Below, piece after piece: positions 60,178-64,000 of a stretch of 64,000 bases of DNA. The notes under the pieces are model-generated. The model ran no database searches. It was given only the letters and a program-made list of their open reading frames with translations, and was not told the origin of the DNA. The position numbers were made by a program, and so were the translations under genes. This DNA is from Chryseobacterium takakiae (GTDB lineage Bacteria; Bacteroidota; Bacteroidia; Flavobacteriales; Weeksellaceae). Location: contig NZ_FQVO01000003.1 in assembly GCF_900129385.1 (NCBI RefSeq), forward strand, positions 62,001-126,000. Reading direction: 5' to 3'. Numbering within the stretch: position 1 is the first letter of the stretch; each line of letters begins with the position of its first letter.

Positions 60178-60648
60178 TTAAAAGGAAACCTCATTCACTT
60201 CTTTCCCCCGCTGGAAATTCATTGTCTTCTGACTGCCTTTGTACGCAATATTCACAAGGTTAATCTGCTTAGGAAAAGCACTGAGGAGTATGGTATTCTT
60301 AATTCTTAAGGTATTGATGTCTGAAACGCCTCCCGTTTCAAAATATACCCATACTGTTTCTCCACTTACCTGGCTTCCGGTGAACGTTATTGTTTTAGGA
60401 GCGCCATTGACATACACATCAAAATTATTATTTACATATTTTTTTACTTCTGCTTCAAATGCTGCCGTATTAGGGTTTATTTTAATAGCGTCGGAAATAT
60501 GGTTTGTATTCATTTTCGTGGTGAACTTCAGGGTTTTGCTTCCCTCGATATAGTCCACTTTTGTCATTGAAGAGAAAAAGTCTACATTCATGAAACTCAT
60601 TAACACAAAAAGTGTTAATATTCCTGATATATAAAAATAATTTTTCAT
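60178..60648 (-). CDS. Exported DUF6702-like protein
   Basis: 156 residues from ATG 60646-60648; an ATG at 60672 would add eight residues before the membrane segment (FYISGILTLFVLMSF). The mature part fits the DUF6702 pattern: VDYIEGSKTLKFTTKMNTNHISDAI, then KKYVNNNFDVYVNGAPKTITF, IKNTILLSAFPKQINLVNI. Function unknown. It may sit in the periplasm, anchored or secreted. Clear terminator downstream. Confidence 0.7.
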   Translation of the reverse strand: MKNYFYISGILTLFVLMSFMNVDFFSSMTKVDYIEGSKTLKFTTKMNTNHISDAIKINPNTAAFEAEVKKYVNNNFDVYVNGAPKTITFTGSQVSGETVWVYFETGGVSDINTLRIKNTILLSAFPKQINLVNIAYKGSQKTMNFQRGKEVNEVSF

Positions 60649-60706
60649 CTTAGATAATCGCTTTACAATCATGATTGTTTATTAAAAGTGACAAATAATA
60701 TGCCAA

Positions 60707-61459
60707 TTAAAAGTTTACATTAACAGAGTATTTGTCATAAAATGCCTTAATATGTGCTACTGCTTCATCTGCTGTATCTACCACCCGGTAAAGATCCAGA
60801 TCTGCTTCATTGATCATTTTTTCTTTCAGTAAAGTGGCTTTAAACCAATCCAGCAAGCCGCTCCAGAATTCAGATCCTACTAAAACAATCGGAAATTTTC
60901 CGATTTTATTGGTCTGAATTAATGTTAATGCTTCCGTAAGCTCATCCAGGGTACCAAATCCTCCCGGCATTACAACGAAACCCTGTGAATATTTTACGAA
61001 CATTACTTTTCTTACAAAGAAATAATCGAAGTTCATGGAATATAATCTATTAATGTAAGGATTGAAATGCTGCTCAAAAGGAAGATCGATATTAAGTCCG
61101 ATTGATTTGCCCTGCGCATTGAAAGCGCCTTTATTTCCGGCTTCCATAATGCCGGGTCCGCCTCCGGTAATGATCCCGAAACCAAGCTTTGTGATTTTTT
61201 CTGCAATTTCCACCGCCATTTTATAATATTTGCTCTGCGGTTTTAATCTTGCTGACCCGAAAATAGAAACGCACGGACCAATTTTGGCCAGTTTTTCATA
61301 GCCGTCCACAAATTCAGCCATAACTTTAAAGACCATCCAACTATCCTTGGTAATGGTTTCGTCCCATGTTTTCTGTCGCAGACTGTTCTGAAGCTTTACA
61401 TCATTGCTGTCAAGTTCAGGATTTACCAAACTCTCATCTCTGGTTCCTTCAATTCCCAT
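60707..61459 (-). CDS. LOG-family (TIGR00730) nucleoside-monophosphate phosphoribohydrolase
   Basis: 250 residues. LOG enzymes hydrolyse cytokinin or purine nucleotides to base and ribose-phosphate. The Rossmann-like motifs are clear: SIFGSARLKP (near 63), TGGGPGIMEAGNKGA (near 96-110) and the catalytic PGGFGTLDELTEALT (near 165-179). Cytoplasmic. The biological substrate in flavobacteria is unknown. It starts six bases after the MurU-type gene and is probably in the same transcript. Confidence 0.9.
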   Translation of the reverse strand: MGIEGTRDESLVNPELDSNDVKLQNSLRQKTWDETITKDSWMVFKVMAEFVDGYEKLAKIGPCVSIFGSARLKPQSKYYKMAVEIAEKITKLGFGIITGGGPGIMEAGNKGAFNAQGKSIGLNIDLPFEQHFNPYINRLYSMNFDYFFVRKVMFVKYSQGFVVMPGGFGTLDELTEALTLIQTNKIGKFPIVLVGSEFWSGLLDWFKATLLKEKMINEADLDLYRVVDTADEAVAHIKAFYDKYSVNVNF

Positions 61460-61465
61460 TTCAAC

Positions 61466-62179
61466 TTATTTAAAATATTTTTCGGCTTGTTTTATTGATT
61501 CCGGCTTTCCTACATCAATCAATATGCTGTCATGTACAAATCCATGAATTTGCTCCGTCTGCATAAGGTCAAGATATTCCTCCATCACGGAAAACTTGCC
61601 CGTTCTTTTTATTTTGTCAAACATCAGAGGATTAATACAGTGAATTCCGCTGAAAGCTAATGCTTTGAAGCCTTTGTTGAACTCTGCAAGCCTTTGTTCA
61701 CCGGTCTGTACATTAAGCCAGCCTCTTAAAATCATCTCATCATTGAAAAGCAATTTACGGGAGCTTTCTCTGTCCGAAACGGCTAATGTAGCAAAATCTT
61801 TTATCTTTTTATGATATTCTACAAATTCTGTGATATTCATATCAGTAAGAATATCAGCATTCATAATCAAAAAATCTTCTCCATGATCGAGGAATTTTCT
61901 AGCAAAAATTAAGCCGCCTCCCGTCTCCAGCAATTCTTCAGATTCATTTGAAATTTCAATTTTACACCCGAAATTGTTATTCCTGTTTAAAAAATCAACG
62001 ATTTGATTTCCAAAATGATGAATGTTTATGACAAAATCATTTATCCCGAAATTTTTTAAATATTTAATATTTCTTTCCAAAAGCGGAATATCATTCACTT
62101 TTGCCAATGCTTTCGGGTGATGTTCGGTAAATGGTTTCAGTCTTGTGCCTTTGCCGGCAGCGAAAATTAACGCTTTCAT
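61466..62179 (-). CDS. murU: Nucleotidyltransferase, MurU-like
   Basis: 237 residues of the sugar-phosphate nucleotidyltransferase fold: AAGKGTRLKPFTEHHPKAL (residues 7-25, nucleotide loop), LLETGGGLIFARKFL (near 85) and NADILTDMNI (near 106, metal Asp). With a sugar-kinase gene nearby the best fit is MurU, which makes UDP-MurNAc from MurNAc-1-phosphate in peptidoglycan recycling; a mannose-1-phosphate guanylyltransferase is the alternative. It is in line with the RapZ-C and AmgK-like genes. Confidence 0.82.
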   Translation of the reverse strand: MKALIFAAGKGTRLKPFTEHHPKALAKVNDIPLLERNIKYLKNFGINDFVINIHHFGNQIVDFLNRNNNFGCKIEISNESEELLETGGGLIFARKFLDHGEDFLIMNADILTDMNITEFVEYHKKIKDFATLAVSDRESSRKLLFNDEMILRGWLNVQTGEQRLAEFNKGFKALAFSGIHCINPLMFDKIKRTGKFSVMEEYLDLMQTEQIHGFVHDSILIDVGKPESIKQAEKYFK

Positions 62180-62260
62180 TGTTTAGAATTGATAAGTGAT
62201 GAATGATGATTGATATCTATAAAAAAGGGTTAAAATCATTTATAAATTATCGCTTATCAT

Positions 62261-62668
62261 TTATGAATTAAGTTGATGCTGTTCGTCATGGTGAAGGCTT
62301 ATTTCTACTTTATCACCATATTTTTCCTCAATAAAATGGGCTATTTTTATGGCGGAATATACGGACCTGTGCTGTCCTCCGGTACACCCGAAATTGATCT
62401 GAAGGTTCTCAAATCCTCTTTCCAGGTAATTGTCTATGTTGATGGAAATAAGGTTTTTGATAAGATCTAAAAATTTAGGCATATCGGTTTTTGTTTCGAG
62501 AAATTCCTGAACACCGATATCATTGCCGGTCTGGATTTTATATTCTTCAATTCTCCCGGGATTCACGATACCGCGGCAGTCGAATGTAAAACCGCCTCCG
62601 TTGCCTGTTGTGTCTTTGGGAATTCCACCTTTTTTATAGGAAAAACTGTGTATGTCGATGTGTAGCAT
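62261..62668 (-). CDS. Stand-alone RapZ C-terminal domain protein
   Basis: 135 residues. It matches only the C-terminal half of RapZ: HSFSYKKGGIPKDTTGNGGGFTFDCRG near the N-terminus and GCTGGQHRSVYSAIKIA (near 95-111), the phosphosugar-binding loop. The N-terminal P-loop nucleotidase domain is missing, with a clean ATG (62666-62668) and no upstream remnant, so this is an independent protein. In enterobacteria this half binds glucosamine-6-phosphate and the RNA target. Here it lies between MurU- and AmgK-like genes, suggesting a sensor or helper of amino-sugar recycling. Confidence 0.83.
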   Translation of the reverse strand: MLHIDIHSFSYKKGGIPKDTTGNGGGFTFDCRGIVNPGRIEEYKIQTGNDIGVQEFLETKTDMPKFLDLIKNLISINIDNYLERGFENLQINFGCTGGQHRSVYSAIKIAHFIEEKYGDKVEISLHHDEQHQLNS

Positions 62669-62717
62669 TTCTATTTTATTTAATTTATTTAACCATTAAG
62701 GTTTTGTTTATTTTTTT

Positions 62718-62784
62718 TGTCATTCCGTAGGAATCTAAGTTCTACCTTAAAAGATCCTTCGACTGCTTCGCGCTCAGGATGACA
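62718..62784. repeat. Intergenic repeat (TGTCATTCC ... GGATGACA)
   Basis: TGTCATTCC at the left end, AGATCCTTCGACTGCTTC and CGCTCAGGATGACA at the right, with inverted TGTCAT/ATGACA ends. Sequence of this kind recurs in many bacterial genomes. It sits in the gap between the kinase and RapZ-C genes. Confidence 0.65.
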
Positions 62785-62842
62785 TCGTCAATTTTCAAAT
62801 AATTTCAATTAATGTCAATCTGAACTTGTCAAAGGCTATTTT

Positions 62843-63856
62843 TTATTTTAATAGCCCTTCAATTTTTAACCGGGTTTTCGGCAGGTTGAGCTGTCCTATT
62901 ACTTTTTTCAGTTCGGGATAATTTTTCATATTCTCCCAACTGTCTGCAAATGTTGTAATATTTTCAATTCCTTTTTCAATACTTGATATGAAATGTGTCT
63001 TTCTTTGGATCAAACCTCTGAAGCCATATGCTCCGAGTACCTGTAGAAAACGCATTAATTGAAGTGGTTTTATGGATTTTTTTAAATCCTGTTTTGTAGT
63101 TTCGCTCTCAAATTGATGGATGTAAAAATTCAGCATCTCATTTTTAAAGTCTTCCGGAAAATTGGCTTTTGCCTGAAACAAAAATGAGATTACATCATAC
63201 ATGAAAGGTCCTTTCATAGCAGATTGATAATCAATGAATGAAACCTTATTCAGTTTATTCACCATTATATTTCTGGACTGAAAATCGCGGATCATCAAAC
63301 CTTTGGGTTCAAGACTTTCTATCAATACGGCTATTTTTTTAAACTCTTTCAGCAAAGCAGATTTGTGATATTCCAGTTCGAGAACATCGGCCACAAAATT
63401 TTTAAAATAATAAAGATCATGAATGACGGGAAGCTCATCATAGCTTTCGTATTCAAAGGCTTTTTTAAAGTTGATTTTATCCTGCGTGGCTATCTGCAGC
63501 TGATAAAGCTTTTCCAAGGACTGCTGAACTAAGTTTTTTACATTTTCAGACAAACCTTCTTTGGTGATGATATCAGAAAGGGTGTTTTCTCCCAGATATT
63601 CCTGGATATACATTTTCCGGTCTTCAGAAACAGCAAAAATCGCAGGTGTATTGAGTTTTAGATCCGAAAATATTTTCGAATAATACAGAAAACTTTCATT
63701 TTCTGCAATATTTTCATTGTAAGTAATTATAAACTTTTTGTCGGCTTTAGCGAAAAAATTTACTCTCGAGGAGCCACTTTGAGCTAGCATGATAAACTCA
63801 GAAGACTTTTTTTCTGTAATATTTTCAAAAAACCGTTTAGCGTTCTCAACATTCAT
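62843..63856 (-). CDS. amgK: Aminoglycoside-phosphotransferase-fold sugar kinase, AmgK-like
   Basis: 337 residues from ATG 63854-63856; a TTG six bases up is not needed. The kinase fold is visible: SGSSRVNFF (residues 28-36, nucleotide loop), catalytic MIRDFQSRNIMV (near 190) and metal-binding FIDYQSAMKGP (near 208). AmgK phosphorylates MurNAc or GlcNAc at C1, feeding MurU. The neighbouring murU and RapZ-C genes support this over an antibiotic kinase. Confidence 0.82.
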   Translation of the reverse strand: MNVENAKRFFENITEKKSSEFIMLAQSGSSRVNFFAKADKKFIITYNENIAENESFLYYSKIFSDLKLNTPAIFAVSEDRKMYIQEYLGENTLSDIITKEGLSENVKNLVQQSLEKLYQLQIATQDKINFKKAFEYESYDELPVIHDLYYFKNFVADVLELEYHKSALLKEFKKIAVLIESLEPKGLMIRDFQSRNIMVNKLNKVSFIDYQSAMKGPFMYDVISFLFQAKANFPEDFKNEMLNFYIHQFESETTKQDLKKSIKPLQLMRFLQVLGAYGFRGLIQRKTHFISSIEKGIENITTFADSWENMKNYPELKKVIGQLNLPKTRLKIEGLLK

Positions 63857-63864
63857 AAGCAAAA

Positions 63865-63900
63865 CAAATATAGTAAATTACAGCTTAATTTCTATCTTTG
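63865..63900. promoter_or_regulatory. Divergent promoter pair between amgK and the next gene
   Basis: TATATTTG on the minus strand at 63865-63872 and TATCTTTG on the plus strand at 63893-63900. The plus-strand ATG is only five bases beyond its box, so that transcript may be leaderless. Confidence 0.6.
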
Positions 63901-63904
63901 TTAC

Positions 63905-64000
63905 ATGTTAAAGGATTTTAAACCGGTGCTAAACATTTTGTTGCGCTTCGTCATTGTGTACGTGGTGTTGCTCCTTGCTTACCAGTATTACCTGAATAGT
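63905..64000 (+). CDS. N-terminal part of a membrane protein, possibly exosortase XrtF
   Basis: 32 residues up to the window edge: MLKDFKPVLNILLRFVIVYV and onward LLLAYQYYLNS, one hydrophobic segment with a charged start. It resembles the N-terminus of the exosortase family protein XrtF of Flavobacteriia, which cleaves C-terminal sorting signals, but 32 residues cannot prove it. Divergent from amgK with a 48-base gap. Confidence 0.45.
   Translation, partial: MLKDFKPVLNILLRFVIVYVVLLLAYQYYLNS

Noticed and set aside
1..64000. tRNA, rRNA and riboswitch signals
   Set aside because: By eye I found no T-loop word in a tRNA-like context, no rRNA sequence and no convincing riboswitch core; a covariance-model scan would be decisive.

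Overview
The window looks like the chromosome of a flavobacterium of the Chryseobacterium/Weeksellaceae type. It is AT-rich, and many genes are preceded by the Bacteroidota promoter element TAnnTTTG. It encodes TonB-dependent receptors, a type IX secretion sorting domain, a LptF/LptG permease, DUF4271, DUF4293, DUF4296 and DUF6146 proteins, an RprXY-like two-component pair, Rho with a large disordered insert, and what appears to be the start of an exosortase gene. All family names come from reading motifs and overall patterns; no database search was run.

Layout. 1-5.2 kb: end of a DinB-like gene, an M1 peptidase, CoaX, TadA and exported proteins. 5.3-10.7 kb: an accessory island with a WYL regulator, a small acidic protein, a DUF2589 operon, a patatin-like phospholipase and an endolysin-like M15 peptidase. 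Four promoters in this island share one 15-bp palindrome, always exactly 11 nt from the -7 box. 10.9-24.4 kb: orphan umuC, a serine hydrolase, glycyl-tRNA synthetase, TruC, PyrD, DUF445, MsrB, an L,D-transpeptidase, FabF, a TetR-thioesterase pair, OsmC and AraC. 24.5-28.3 kb: a metal locus (TonB receptor with two fused HMA domains, a Cys-rich exported protein, a His/Cys-repeat lipoprotein), followed by the two-component pair (28.4-30.7 kb). 30.9-44.8 kb: mostly housekeeping (oligopeptidase B, HemD, polyprenol-phosphate glycosyltransferase, Tgt, LptG, BirA, RsfS, FtsH, LUD protein, CdsA, Psd). 45-54.7 kb: a PNGase F-like secreted protein with a sorting domain, an ABC exporter, an M28 peptidase, Rho, Mn-type SOD and an exported nuclease/phosphatase. 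55-59.3 kb: TonB receptor plus DUF5689 lipoprotein. 59.4-64 kb: a PixA/AidA-like protein, a DUF6702-like protein, LOG, and a MurU / stand-alone RapZ C-domain / AmgK cluster.

How the parts fit. The 5.3-10.7 kb island reads as one regulon: a WYL protein with a copy of the operator in its own promoter and three further target promoters, two of which drive enzymes that could attack membrane and cell wall. This is the best candidate for an undescribed system. The metal locus and the MurU/RapZ-C/AmgK cluster are the next most coherent functional sets. Intergenic spaces hold several families of palindromic repeats, including a perfect 26-bp GC-rich hairpin and an 8-copy heptamer tract upstream of sodA. 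No rRNA, tRNA, CRISPR array, transposase or phage structural gene was recognised.
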